In this document: positions 33,078 through 43,489 of the stretch, piece after piece | Layout: every line of letters starts with the position of its first letter | Numbering within the stretch: the stretch's first letter is position 1 | Source of the DNA: Gnetum montanum | Lineage: Eukaryota > Streptophyta > Gnetopsida > Gnetales > Gnetaceae | Reading direction: 5' to 3' | Assembly: GCA_015680685.1 (NCBI GenBank) | Contig: MNCI01023302.1 | Span: 782,229 to 846,228 of the forward strand | DNA length: 64,000 nucleotides | Program-made: the position numbers and the translations under genes | The notes under the pieces: model-generated | Told to the model about the DNA's origin: nothing | Database searches by the model: none | Seen by the model: only the letters and a program-made list of their open reading frames with translations

Positions 33078-34550
33078 ACATGCAAGGATCCTTATCTTTC
33101 ATCTATTAACCCTTGCCATACTCAACTAATCGGTTATGGGGGATATCCCCCATTTCAATAACAAGCAGGATTAATAAATATTTTTTATTTTCTTTAATTT
33201 TATAACTTTTTGTTTTCCAGTTTTTCATTTTTCAACTTTTTGTTTTATCTTTTTGTGTTTGTGTTTTCACGTTTTTGTAAGTAATCTTATCTACAAATAA
33301 AACACTCATGTGGATCATTGGTTGAGGTGTGTTTTATGTTATTAAGTCATGAGTAATCAATTATTTGGAACAGTGAGCCCATTACACCCACTCATCCATT
33401 CTACAAATAAAGAGGTTCTGTTCGAGGGTACAGTGATATTCTTGAAATTTCTAAACTTAAAATTAATTTTGTATTCATTGTACCCAGAATGAAGAATGAC
33501 AGACCAAGAGGGAATGATTAGGGTGTGACATCAAGGGAACTTGTGGATTCTCTTTGGTGGCCTCTGTGGGAGTTATCATACAATGTGGTTGTACTAAGAT
33601 CCTTGTAAATATAATGAAAAATGGGAGTAAGAGTAATCAAAAGGGCACTCAAAAATAAAATGTTGTTCTAGGGGGTCCCACTGGAAAGACATGCACCCAT
33701 GCCTGAAGGTTGGTGGCTTCTCTTGATTCAATAAAGTGAAAGAAAAAAAAGGGAAAAGAAAGAGAAAAGACAAACAATGTGCCACAAAACAAAAGTCACT
33801 CCTCCCTAGCATAAAACACCAAGTGATCGTATGCCTTGTTGTTATGGTACTCTCATAATTGCTCATCATGGGATGAAACAATGTGATGTCACTGATTAGA
33901 AGGATGGACTTGGTCCTGATCTTGGAACGATGGGTCAATGACACTTTAATCATGCTTTACACGCAGGATTCACTGTGCCCTGGGTCAATTACCTCATGTA
34001 TAAATCTCTACAATCGCTTTCTATCTTCACCTCATCTCATTGTTCGTGTAATTGTAGCTCGTGTCCCGTGTAGCATAGAATTTTCATCTCATTTCGATGA
34101 TATTTACATGTGTGTGTTTTGTGGAGTTAGTGCAAATTACATTTAACCCTTCTAGTACCCATGGACACTTTAAGTGTGGTTACACAAGGGCATAATAGGT
34201 TGAAACCTGCTTTGGGGAGGACCCACTTGTGTAATTTTTTGTAATCTTCACTAATTCTCTAGTTCAAACACATAATTTCTTACCCTCAGCTTAATTTTTC
34301 ATAATTTTCTTTCCCTATTTTTATCCCTCTATAATTCCTACATTCCAATGTACCATTACATTCCCTTTTTCTTCGTAATTGCCAAATTTTTAATTGCTAA
34401 ATTCACATCATTATCATTAAGAGTGCCTCTCGAATCAATGAAATTACCCTAGGATATCTTAATACTTGTTAATGTCCTCAATTTTTAACATTAATTTCAA
34501 GAACAATCATTAAAAATTCGATATTTTCATGTGTCTCATATTAGTAGGGC
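33078..34550 (+). other. Conserved non-coding block of element E
   Basis: No long frame. Starts with a polypurine-like GGTTATGGGGGATATCCCCC (33132-33151). Contains the family-wide blocks GGGTGTGACATCAAGGGAAC (33521-33540), CTGGAAAGACATGCACCCAT (33681-33700) and CCTGCTTTGGGGAGGACCCA (34207-34226). The same order is seen in A, B, C and D, including in elements that lack pol or ORF2. Function unknown. Confidence 0.75.
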
Positions 34551-34612
34551 CGATATATCGCGTACGCGATGCATCGTATGCAATATCGCGTCCTATTTTC
34601 CTATAAATAGGA
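34551..34612 (+). promoter_or_regulatory. Internal promoter-like region of element E, upstream of ORF2
   Basis: CGATATATCG, a 14-bp palindrome ATCGCGTACGCGAT (34557-34570), GCATCGTATGCAATATCGCG, then a TATA box TATAAATAG (34602-34610), about 470 bp before the ORF2 start. The arrangement copies that of the LTR U3 (GATATCG array, then TATAAATA). The same 14-mer forms the core of the 24-bp palindrome in the solo LTR at 28973-28996. It probably drives a separate ORF2 transcript; that is inference. Confidence 0.7.
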
Positions 34613-35077
34613 TACCCCCGCAACACTTAGCATCATTTTGCCATTTACGTGGGGGGAGTTTTTGAAATTTTTCTCTGCGACTTGCGATTACATCACCCTT
34701 GCTTTTTCACTCATATCTCGCTCACTAGTGCTCCTATTTTAATTCCATTTAAACCTACTTGAACCTAGAGTGTTCAGTTTAGTTGTGGGGGAGAGACACT
34801 TGCCGAAAAGTGCCCAACTTTTTTTAAATTTATCATCACCCAAAGGACATCAATTAGGGTAATTAACCCTAACACTTAGAAAAATTGTGCCAAAAATCAT
34901 ATGACCTTAGGTACACCGGGAGATTAAAATGAAATCCACCTAAGTCATAGGACTCATCATTACAAATTTTTGGGCACGATCACATGTTATAACATAAGAT
35001 CTTTAATTAAGGCAAGCAGTAAGGTATAACTTGACTTTGAAAACAACCTTATTAATGTTTGGCCCGTGTGATTGTAG

Positions 35078-37867
35078 ATGGCCCCGAAACGTGCACAGCA
35101 AGAGGGTCCTGTTCAAGGTGGAGTGAAACAACCTCGGAGAGGTGGAAGACAGGTCCCTGCCGAACAGCATGCAGAACAGGAGGTGCAATCATTCAGCATC
35201 CATCAAGAAGAACCTCCTACTAGATGGTCTGAGCAGGCAGAAAGAGGAGCAGCTGCTGCGCCTGAACCGGGACAACAACTCACATTGCCCCTAGAGTGTG
35301 TTCAGGCTATCCATGAGAAGTCCACATTTGCTGCTGTGATTGTGGAGCTAAACTTTGAATCTTTTGCAGAGTTCGCTCCTGAGGTTGTTAGGGATTACCT
35401 CAAGGGGTCTCCCTTATGGCCTGTCCTCTCTGAATGTGGTGCTTAGTACTTAGGTGAAATGTACCAGTTCTGGCACAATAAGGAGCAAGACACCATGGTT
35501 AACATTTGTGGTGTGACAGTAGACTTTTTTGCACAGGCAATTTCGAAAGTGTTAAACCTTCTGAATTCAGGCCCCAATGTTGCTCAATTATCTACCCGAT
35601 CAGACCCTGATGTGCGAAAGGATTGGTTAGAGAAGGCTTATGGCAGAGATAAAACTTTTGGAGAATTGACGACGGAAGAGAGAGTTTATTTCAAAATTGG
35701 AACCTATCACCTCTTCCCCACAAAAGGTTTTAAAAGAATATCGACGTATGTGGCTAGGGGATGTACAGTATTGATGGGAAAGATTAATGCTAACCTTCCC
35801 CATCTATATTTGACGGAGATCCTAAGGCAATTTGAAGAACGGAAGTCAGGGAAGATGACACTACCTTTTCCCTACCTTATCAGAAAATTGTGCTAATGGG
35901 CTGGTATTCAGGGATACACAAATGATGTCCTCCAAAAGGCCCAGAATACTTCTTATGCTAAGTTATTAAAGGAGCCAGCTCCAAGAAAGAGCACTGGCGA
36001 AGAGCTGAGACCAGATGAAGAAGAAGAACAGATGACTTGATCACCTGCAACTTAACTTGCAGGACCCAGTCAACCTCCAGCCACTGGTCTTACCCAACAA
36101 TAAGAAGCAGTACCCAGCATAGGTCAAGATCAGCCACTGTTGTCGCAAGACTACAGACCATTGATGAGCCATCTTAGGACCATCGCTAAGACGGTCAGTT
36201 GGGAAAGTTGTGATGACGCAAACCTCTTCCACATCATCGATGATGCCACCCAGCCTACTATTTCATTAGATCACACAAGGGGTGAATTATCAATTCAAAC
36301 AGGAGGAGGGGAAAGCAGATGGTCACAACAGATCTTAGGAAACGCGACATCTTTTCAAGTGTAGTTAGAGACTGGTGAAGGGGCCACTGTGGTGGTCATG
36401 CAACACCAGGATGCCGCAGGAGCTGCTGAAGTGGTCACTGGTCATATCAAAGAATCCTTTAACGTACCTGTTGTGCCATCGGTAGATCTTTCAGGAGCAT
36501 GGGATGCTCAAACTCTTGTCGGAACCTTAATGACTCCTGCGGAACATGAGGATGCGCTAGATCGATTGCTACAAATAGGACAAGTTCTGACGTCCTTATT
36601 TGACATCCCCCAGGATGTAACAATAATTCAATCATACCTCATTTCCACAAAGGGGAAGCTGGTCATATCCGAAGTAAGGGCCAAGCATGCTAAAGCTGAA
36701 GTGCAGAAACTACAAGATTAGCTCGTAGCCTTACAAGCAGCACAGCGGGATCCTCTACAATTTGTTCTCGCAGACCAGCTGGAAAATTTTAGAACCGAGC
36801 AATTAACAAAGTTAATCACAGAAAATAAGAAGGTGGCAGAAGAAAAGGAGACAGCCATTTGGGATGCCTCCGTAGCAAGGGCGCAAACTCATGCGCATAT
36901 TAATGTACTCAAGGCCTTAGAAGAAGAGAATAAGCAGTTGGTTGCAAATAACCTTTGGTTGACTTCTGTGGAGAAACAAAAGAATGTTCTTGATGAAGAC
37001 TTTCATCAGTTATGAGAACAGTTCATTCGGGTCAACCGGGATGTAAGTCGTTTAGCCAGAGAAAATCGAACCCTCTCAATGGAGGAGGTACACGTTATTC
37101 GCCAAAAATTAGCAATCGAGATAAGCGCGTGGCAGAATGAGGCTAAACGACACGAGAAGCTGAAGGAGCATTTTCGTGATCAGGTGGGAATGTACAAGAA
37201 AATCTTGGAGAAGGATATCCATATGGCCAAGGCTTAAATCAACAACATCAGTGGTCAGCACACTGATTGGAGGGCCATATTGGACACTTACACCTTCGCC
37301 CACCAAGCGGAAGTTAAAAACCGAGACCTATAGATCCAAGACTTGATAGAATACATGGAGTTGGCAAACCTTAGATATGCCAACCTTGCCATGTTAATAG
37401 CAAGACGCCCGAGGTCAGAGCTTGAGCAGCAGGTAGCTTCCACCCACATCAAATATGAAGCAGAATTTGCAGAGCGCAAGAAGCTGGCTGAGAAGCTAGA
37501 TGTCGCAAATTCTGAGCTTGCGGTGGTAAAAGAAAGCTACCAGGGACAGAAAGATGTTGCAACCAACTTGGCTCGATGGCTAATAGATCTTCATAAATAC
37601 AAAGATAAAGCCAGAGCCTATGAAGAGGAATGATGAGTGTTCGTAGCATGGTATGTCAAAGCCAATGAGATGTTCCCACAACTACCTTGTCCGTGGGAGG
37701 TGCCCACTCCATCAAACATCGGAACACTCACATGGATGGCACAAGACCCTTGGACTAAAGAGGAGAAACTCCAAGCCATACTTTGATGCAATCAAGCTTC
37801 GAAGCCTGGAGCACATGACAAAGGGAAAGCACCCATGGAGGAGCCATCGCCACCAGGAACTACATGA
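35078..37867 (+). pseudogene. ORF2 of element E: plant-transposon-protein-like core plus coiled coil
   Basis: ATG 35078 (MAPKRAQQEG) to TGA 37865-37867, 929 codons in one frame with about 13 stops and no frameshift. Residues 1-75: basic, then Gln/Glu-rich. About 85-275: FAEFAPEVVRDYLKG, FWHNKEQDTMVNICGVTVDF, TEERVYFKIGTYHLFPTKGF, VLMGKINANLP, LPFPYLIRKLC. This resembles the 'putative plant transposon protein' domain of Athila-type elements (pattern-based call). About 290-430: Pro/Gln-rich linker. About 540-850: long coiled coil rich in E, K, Q, A. The tail ends PPGTT. No membrane segment. The role of such ORFs is not established. Confidence 0.82.
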
Positions 37868-38030
37868 GTTCCATTTTTTGTAGTTGTAGTATTTTTCTGT
37901 GTTGTGTCTTCCCACACTGTGACATCATTCATTTTTTTTAGTTAATAAGCTCATACCTATCCACTCTGTAATCAATGGAGGTTGTTCTCCTTGTAACTCG
38001 AGGATAAGTTTTTATTCATTTGTGGGGGTA

Positions 38031-38914
38031 TGATGAGACGCGATTCGCATAGGCCATGATATCGCATACGCGATATCGTGTCTTCCCTACGATATCGCAG
38101 TCCATCGCCATATCTATAAATAAGATGCAGCTCTCCCTTGTTTAACATAGATAGAATAGAAGTAGCGAAGCTCTAGCAGTTTGACCACTTGAGAGATAGA
38201 TTATTTTTCCCGTGTCTGCCCGCAGTGTGATGAATGTAATTGTATGGTGTCTTATTCGATTGTGACGTACTTGGACACGCACATGACCAGCAATAAAGAT
38301 CGAGATTACTTCATCATTGCAGTAGTCACTTTGTTATTTATTTATTTAATTAATTTTTATTTACTGCATTCTCTCTCATCCTTAAACTCCTAGAATGCAG
38401 TATGAGTACGACTTGATTACGAGCATCTAAGGATGTGTACGGTTAGTCAAGGAATCGGCTACTCATCGCAATGCGGAACGAGTACGACTTGATTACAAGC
38501 ATTTAAGTGTGACTACTTGGTAGCCCAGTGGTGTACCTAGGATCTATGCTTGATCATCCCAGTGGTAGTCATGAATGAGGTCCAAGATGTGTATGGTTGA
38601 TCAAGGAATCGATTGCTCGTCACACTTAGGCTAGATTAGATTTTCTTACCCTTTTCCTCCTAGCTTAGCTTAGTTAATCTTACATTCCACTGCCTTCAGG
38701 AGTAGCATTAGAATTAGGAACACATCATACACATCACTCTGGACTAAACCATATGTGACAAATATAAATACTAGTCCAGGTGGGAAGATAGTGAACTGCG
38801 ACCTAAGGATAACTGTCTAGGTGCCACAACTAGTCCGTCTACGGAGTTCGATCGGATCGCGCATGCTACGCTCGTTTCGTATGGTTGAGTGTAGGGGTAC
38901 CTTACCACTCATCA
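38031..38914 (+). repeat. 3' LTR of element E
   Basis: 884 bp, preceded by the polypurine tract TTCATTTGTGGGGGTA. U3 has three GATATCG sites (38059-38100) against five in the 5' LTR, one pair as GATATCGCATACGCGATATC. The TATA box is at 38115-38122. The U5 duplication is present, as in the 5' LTR. Ends TTACCACTCATCA. Confidence 0.93.
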
Positions 38915-40895
38915 CTCATATTCGTATGGTTGAGCATAGGGGTACCTCTCCACTCATCAATAGGTATGTTGAAGGATTCTTTGATGTGATTAGTGATCAC
39001 CTCTATTGCTTCTATTGCATCCTAATGTTGCATTACCATAATTGTAGCTGCTTCTCCAATCTCTAGCACAACTTGGAATGATGTAGTTTTCACAAGGATC
39101 TATTGTGACCATTGGTCCTCTCCTCCTTACTATAGTGAGATTTTTCCACTCACAAGATTAGCAAAAACTATGGGTTGTATGGCATTGTCTATAACTCTAT
39201 AGAGGTTGGCTTCCTTCCTTGTTCCCTAGCTAATGGTCTTTGCAATTTGTTGCTAATTGCTCATTGATGTTCTATAATCTTATGGTGGTAGCAATGGGAC
39301 TTACTATTACTATTATTCTTGTTGTTACTATTTCTCTTACTCTTGCTGCTACTGGCCATTAGGTCCTAATTATTGTTGTTGTTTGGTTTGTGTGGTTTCT
39401 CCAATGCTAGTTTGTTCCTCATCTTGGTCTTTCCTAGGTGATGTTATTTTGAGTAGTTCAACATATGAAGCATTTTGGTCCCTCCTGGGAATGTCATTGG
39501 TGTATCCTAGTATTCTGGCTTGCTTGCATAGCTTCCTAATAAGGCAAGGTAATGGAAGTGTTAGCTTTCCTACCTTTTTTTTCTTCAAACTATCTCTGAA
39601 TCTCCATGAAGTAGATTTGTGTGAGATTGACGTTGTATTTGCCCATTAGGATCGCACTTCCTCTACCTGCATAGGTGGATAGTCTATTTAGTCCTTTTTT
39701 TGGGAACAAGTGGTACGTGCTAATTTTGAAATAGATTCTTTTCTCTTAAGTTAATTCATTATATCCCTTATCCTCTTTGCCATATGCCCATTTCAACCAT
39801 AGTTTCCTGGTTTTAGCATCTAATTTGGTGGATAGGTGTGCCATCTTTGTCCCTTCAGTAGGTATGTTAAGAGCTTCAACTATTGCCTTGATTGAGAATG
39901 AGATTGAGACTCTTCCAATGTTGACTGGGTGCCTTCTTCCTTATTATGTAAGAACTGATAAGCTTCCCTAAGGTACCACTCGCCACTATTATAAACGATG
40001 GGTCATAGCAGTCATGCTTAGAGTCACATCTTTACCACTTTTGGAATAAATTTCATGAATGGACCAAAGTTCATCTTCACAATTATTGTAGTCAGAATTG
40101 ACTTTTCTTTAATAGCTTGGAGATAGTCTTGTGACAACGTGAGGTGTTGTCCTTGCACCTATGGTTCTACTACCTCTCCTTGGACTGACTGTTCGATGGC
40201 AAGAGTTTCTTGATGAATATTGCAGGATTAGGCTTCTTGCTCTGCATATTCTAGTTCTTGTCCTTTGGTTTAGCATTTACCTTAGCCTATTGGTTGTTTA
40301 TTTGCACCTTGTGAGGTTTCTTCTTGTGCTCCTCTCTTTGGGGTCATTTGCAATCATTCAAGGGTGTGGAATTACTAAGGTTTTCTCATATATTTTGAAT
40401 GATTCCATACCTTACCTGTACCCTTAAGTTACATTAAGTTCGTAGTTCATTATGATTGTAGAGTTAGTGAATTTTCAAGAAGTTATCCGATAAGTGTTAT
40501 TTTCTTTATAATCCTTCATAGTTGTCTAATTTGTTCTTATTCATGGCTTGTAATGATGGTTCTGGTTCCTTAAGAGCATTATTTAAGTGTTTTGATGTTA
40601 ATATGATTGATTTTCATTAAAAATTTCATGTTTCGCTTTATACTTGCCCTTAAGAATATCTTTCAGGCATTTGTAATTTTTGAAAAAATGGCTCAGATTT
40701 TCCTCAATCACACCTCCCATGACTAGGATGAACACTCTAGGATTAGATAGATTCAAAAATCATGAAAATCAAAATGATAACATGTAAGATATGGCTTGGG
40801 GAAGCTAGGAGGTTAGATCTTATATTATCAAAGAAAAATGCAAAAATCTCCTTTGGTGTTAGAAGTAAAAATAAAAAATTTGGCTAAGTGTTCAC

Positions 40896-40970
40896 CTATT
40901 TATAGTTTTTGTGGGATTTAATATCAGGGATTCGATAGTAGGGATCCGATATCGAGGATTGGAGGCTAAG
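40896..40970 (-). promoter_or_regulatory. Internal promoter-like region of element A, upstream of ORF2
   Basis: On the minus strand: CTCGATATCGGATCC, ACTATCGAATCCCTGATATT, then TATAAATAG (40904-40896), about 550 bp before the ORF2 start at 40347. Same order and spacing as in E, and the same GATATC motif class as A's own LTR. A downstream polypurine-like CTAGTCATGGGAGGTG lies at about 40728-40713. Confidence 0.65.
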
Positions 40971-42555
40971 AATTTTCATTTTTTTGATGACTTGTTATGA
41001 TAGAGAATGATTCTTTTGAATTTCTAAAAGGTTTAAAGGTTATTCAAAGGATATGGATGATGGATAGATGCATATTTTTTGAAAATTTATCATTGAAAGT
41101 TCATAAAGAAGGAAATTAGGTACAAAAATTCATGGACTATTTGGTAAGATGGATAAGAAGGGTAATGAATCCATGTTGTTAGAACATACAGTTGAATGAT
41201 ATGGGAGGTTTTATTGACATTTGTCGATGCTAGAAGGCTTAAGATGATGTGGAATCTCTCATCAAGTATAAGATACAATAGTTATACAAGTGGATCCTTC
41301 CCAAAGCAGGCTCTAGCCCTTAATGCCCTTGTATAACTATGCCTAGAAGTGTCCTTCGGCACTTAAGGAGTTGAATGTAATGCATACCTGTTTAGCAAAA
41401 CACACATGTTAGTACCACCAAATTTGGAAAATTACACTATGTTATAAAAAATCACAAGTTATGACTATTCTTACAGTGAGATGAAATGGACTTAGAAGGG
41501 ATTGCAAAAATTGGAACATGAGTGTCCTACCTTAGGCATGATGTTTTTTATTAGTGGTTAAATTAATCATTAGTCTTTTTGTTCAGGATTCAAACTAGGT
41601 CTAGATCACATTCTAGTGACATCGCATTGTTTCATCACAGAGTCACAACTATAAGACTACCACTGTTGTAAGGAGTATCGTCACTTGGCATATTGTCCAA
41701 GGGAGGAGTTTATTCATGATAATTTTTTATATTTTTTATATTTTTGAAAAGCCATTAACCTTCAAGCATGGGTAACATGTCTTTCTAGTGGAACCCCCAA
41801 AAATTTATTCTGTGCTCTATTATTTTTATTTGTGTCAACCTTACCAAAGGACTACCTTCAGGCATGGGTAAGATGTCTTTCTAGTGACATGGTAATGTAG
41901 CACTTATTATACTCTTACTCCCATTTTTCATTAGATCTACAAGGATATAATACAACCTTAGCAACATGATAGAACTTACAAAAGTAATCCAAGAGAGTCC
42001 ACAAATTCCCTTGATGTCACACCCTTTACATTTCCACTTGGTTCTTCACTTTTCAATCCAGGCATAATGATCATAGGTTTATTCTTAGTTGTATGATGGA
42101 AAAGACTATCATTATAGCCATGGTAAGAACCTACTATTAATGGGATGGATAGACAGATGGTTTGGGCTTACTATTCAAATAAGAAGTCCCTTATGACTTG
42201 ATAACATAGAGAAATATTCACTTTATTAGGGTACATCTTACCTTATTCATAATGTATTTTATTAACAATCAAAAATTATTTACAAAGAAAATGAAAACAA
42301 AGTATGAAAAAGATAGTAAGAATTGGAAAAAGATATAAAGAATGAAAAATATTAAAGAATGAAAAATGTCCAAGAATTGAAAAATGTTAAAGAATGTGAA
42401 AAATTTTAAGAATTGAAGAGGATAAAAGAATGTGAAATGTTAAAGAATATGTAAAATGAAAAGAATGTGAAATTGTATCAAGAAATAGGAAAGGTAACAA
42501 TAATTGTAAACCAAAAAATTGAAAAGCACTTATTAATTCCTAACTTAAGATAGAA
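40971..42555 (-). other. Conserved non-coding block of element A
   Basis: Carries the family blocks on the minus strand: polypurine-like CAGTCATGGGGGAGATATT (42574-42556), GGGTGTGACATCAAGGGA (42024-42007), two copies of the ACATGTTACCCATGC block (about 41892-41858 and 41795-41765), and CCTGCTTTGGGAAGGATCCA (about 41310-41290). Only A has the second block twice. No long frame. Confidence 0.7.
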
Positions 42556-42959
42556 TATCTCCCCCATGACTGAACTCATGGATAAGTGTTCAGAAAATTC
42601 TCCCTAGATCTCCTAGATCATGCACTCTAGGTGGTTCACTTACCATCTTTAGTGACTTAACTTTTTGATTATTGGCCCATGTGATCTTGATGGTAGTTGA
42701 TTTTTGATTGTTTAAGTCCTTATTTTCTTTTCCTATTGGTTTATGATTACGATTTATTAATTTTATGTTGGGGTCCTTATTTGGAGTTATTTTCTTTAAA
42801 TGAGAATTAACAAGTGAATCAGATTGTTCCATGCATATTCCGTGCAATTGAAGGTTCTCAATTGTTGGCCACATGATGTCTTTTGATCTCATGGCCCTTG
42901 CTCTTTATTTTGCACACATTTGTTTTTCACTATTGTTGTGGACTATTGTACTAATTGTG

Positions 42960-43480
42960 TTGACATTTTGAAAGGTCGGTCCATGATTACACCCTTTGCT
43001 TTGAACAGTAATGCATGGAATCTGCTACATGTGTATGGCTCCATGCTTGTCTCCCATAGAGATTTCAATAGATAAATCCATCATGCTTAACTTAGCATCG
43101 ATTGTGCTAAGCCATGCCCTATCCATTATAAATGGAAAATTCTTATTTTCCTTTCTCACATTGATTATAAGAAAATCTACCAGTTAAGACCACCTATTCA
43201 AAGTGGTCATAGCATCCATTATTTATTCCAAAGGAATGATGATAGACTGATCAACAAGCTCCAAATTGATATTACACTCCTTTAAGGGTGGTATGTTTCA
43301 TGCTTGATATGTTTCATAAGAGATCAAATTTACCCTGAAACTTGAGTCTAATAGAGCTTTGCATGGAAAATTTCTAGCTACTCGTAGATAAATCAAAGGA
43401 ACTTCTAGATTAATTCTCTTCTTAGGGAGTGGCCCTACTTTAATCTAGTCGATGATGATTTCTATAAGCATGACAGTTTG
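42960..43480 (-). pseudogene. Aspartic protease remnant of element A
   Basis: Minus strand. PCKALLDSSFRVNLIS holds the retropepsin-like active site (LLDSGS in element D, here LLDSSF, so broken), followed by NLELVDQSIIIPL and DRAWLSTIDAKL, all colinear with D protease (53065-53571). It is the last pol part kept; the reading fades by about 42590 and RT is absent. Confidence 0.8.
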
Positions 43481-43489
43481 CATGTTTGT

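Larger units (their letters stand above)
30135..38914 (+). mobile_element. Element E: complete-ended, pol-less LTR retrotransposon with gag and ORF2
   Basis: 8780 bp flanked by CTCAT (30130-30134, 38915-38919). Order: 5' LTR, tRNA-Asp primer site, gag (31174-33077), internal polypurine-like tract, conserved non-coding block (33080-34550), internal promoter (34551-34612), ORF2 (35078-37867), polypurine tract, 3' LTR. No protease, RT, RNase H or integrase. gag and ORF2 each stay in a single frame with point nonsense changes only, so this is a young member whose mobility must have come from enzymes in trans. It is the innermost element of the deepest nest. Confidence 0.94.
29224..38959 (+). repeat. 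Solo LTR with TAATTATTAGAGT-type U3, split by element E
   Basis: Left part 29224-30134, right part 38920-38959 (after the E target duplication CTCAT). Flanked by ATAGG on both sides (29219-29223, 38960-38964), with TGATGAG at the start and CTCATCA at the end. The U3 array lies at 29231-29405, the TATA box in GCCTATAAATATAC (about 29411), and the CAATAAAGATGAG poly(A) signal near 29590. Same LTR type as element D. Net length about 950 bp. Confidence 0.93.
26915..40347 (-). pseudogene. ORF2 pseudogene of element A, split by two insertions
   Basis: Minus strand from ATG 40347 (MTPKRGAQEE, like the MAPKRAQQEG start in E) to TAA 26915-26917 after PLQLGTT. Pieces: 40347-38965, 29223-29042, 28131-26915. 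Recognised in order: the FKIGTYH/LFP core (about 39700-39640), LPLPCLIRKLC (about 39540), HIKESFN (about 38990), GQVMTTLFDI (about 29090), and the coiled-coil C-terminus with KALEEN-like, EYMELANLRYANLAMLT-like and KARAFEED-like stretches (27930-27140). No membrane segment. The reading continues exactly across both insertions after removing one TSD copy each. Confidence 0.82.

Noticed and set aside
34557-34570. ATATCG clusters as satellite or centromere repeats
   Set aside because: They occur only just upstream of TATA boxes in LTRs and internal promoter regions, not in long tandem arrays.
35078-37867. ORF2 as a retroviral envelope gene
   Set aside because: Its position fits the env-like slot, but no signal peptide, transmembrane helix or cleavage site is visible; the C-terminal half is a charged coiled coil.
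37653-37883. 76-codon frame rich in R, H and K at the end of ORF2 (and 2061-2297)
   Set aside because: Frame-shifted shadow of the ORF2 C-terminus; the ORF2 frame continues through it to TGA 37867.
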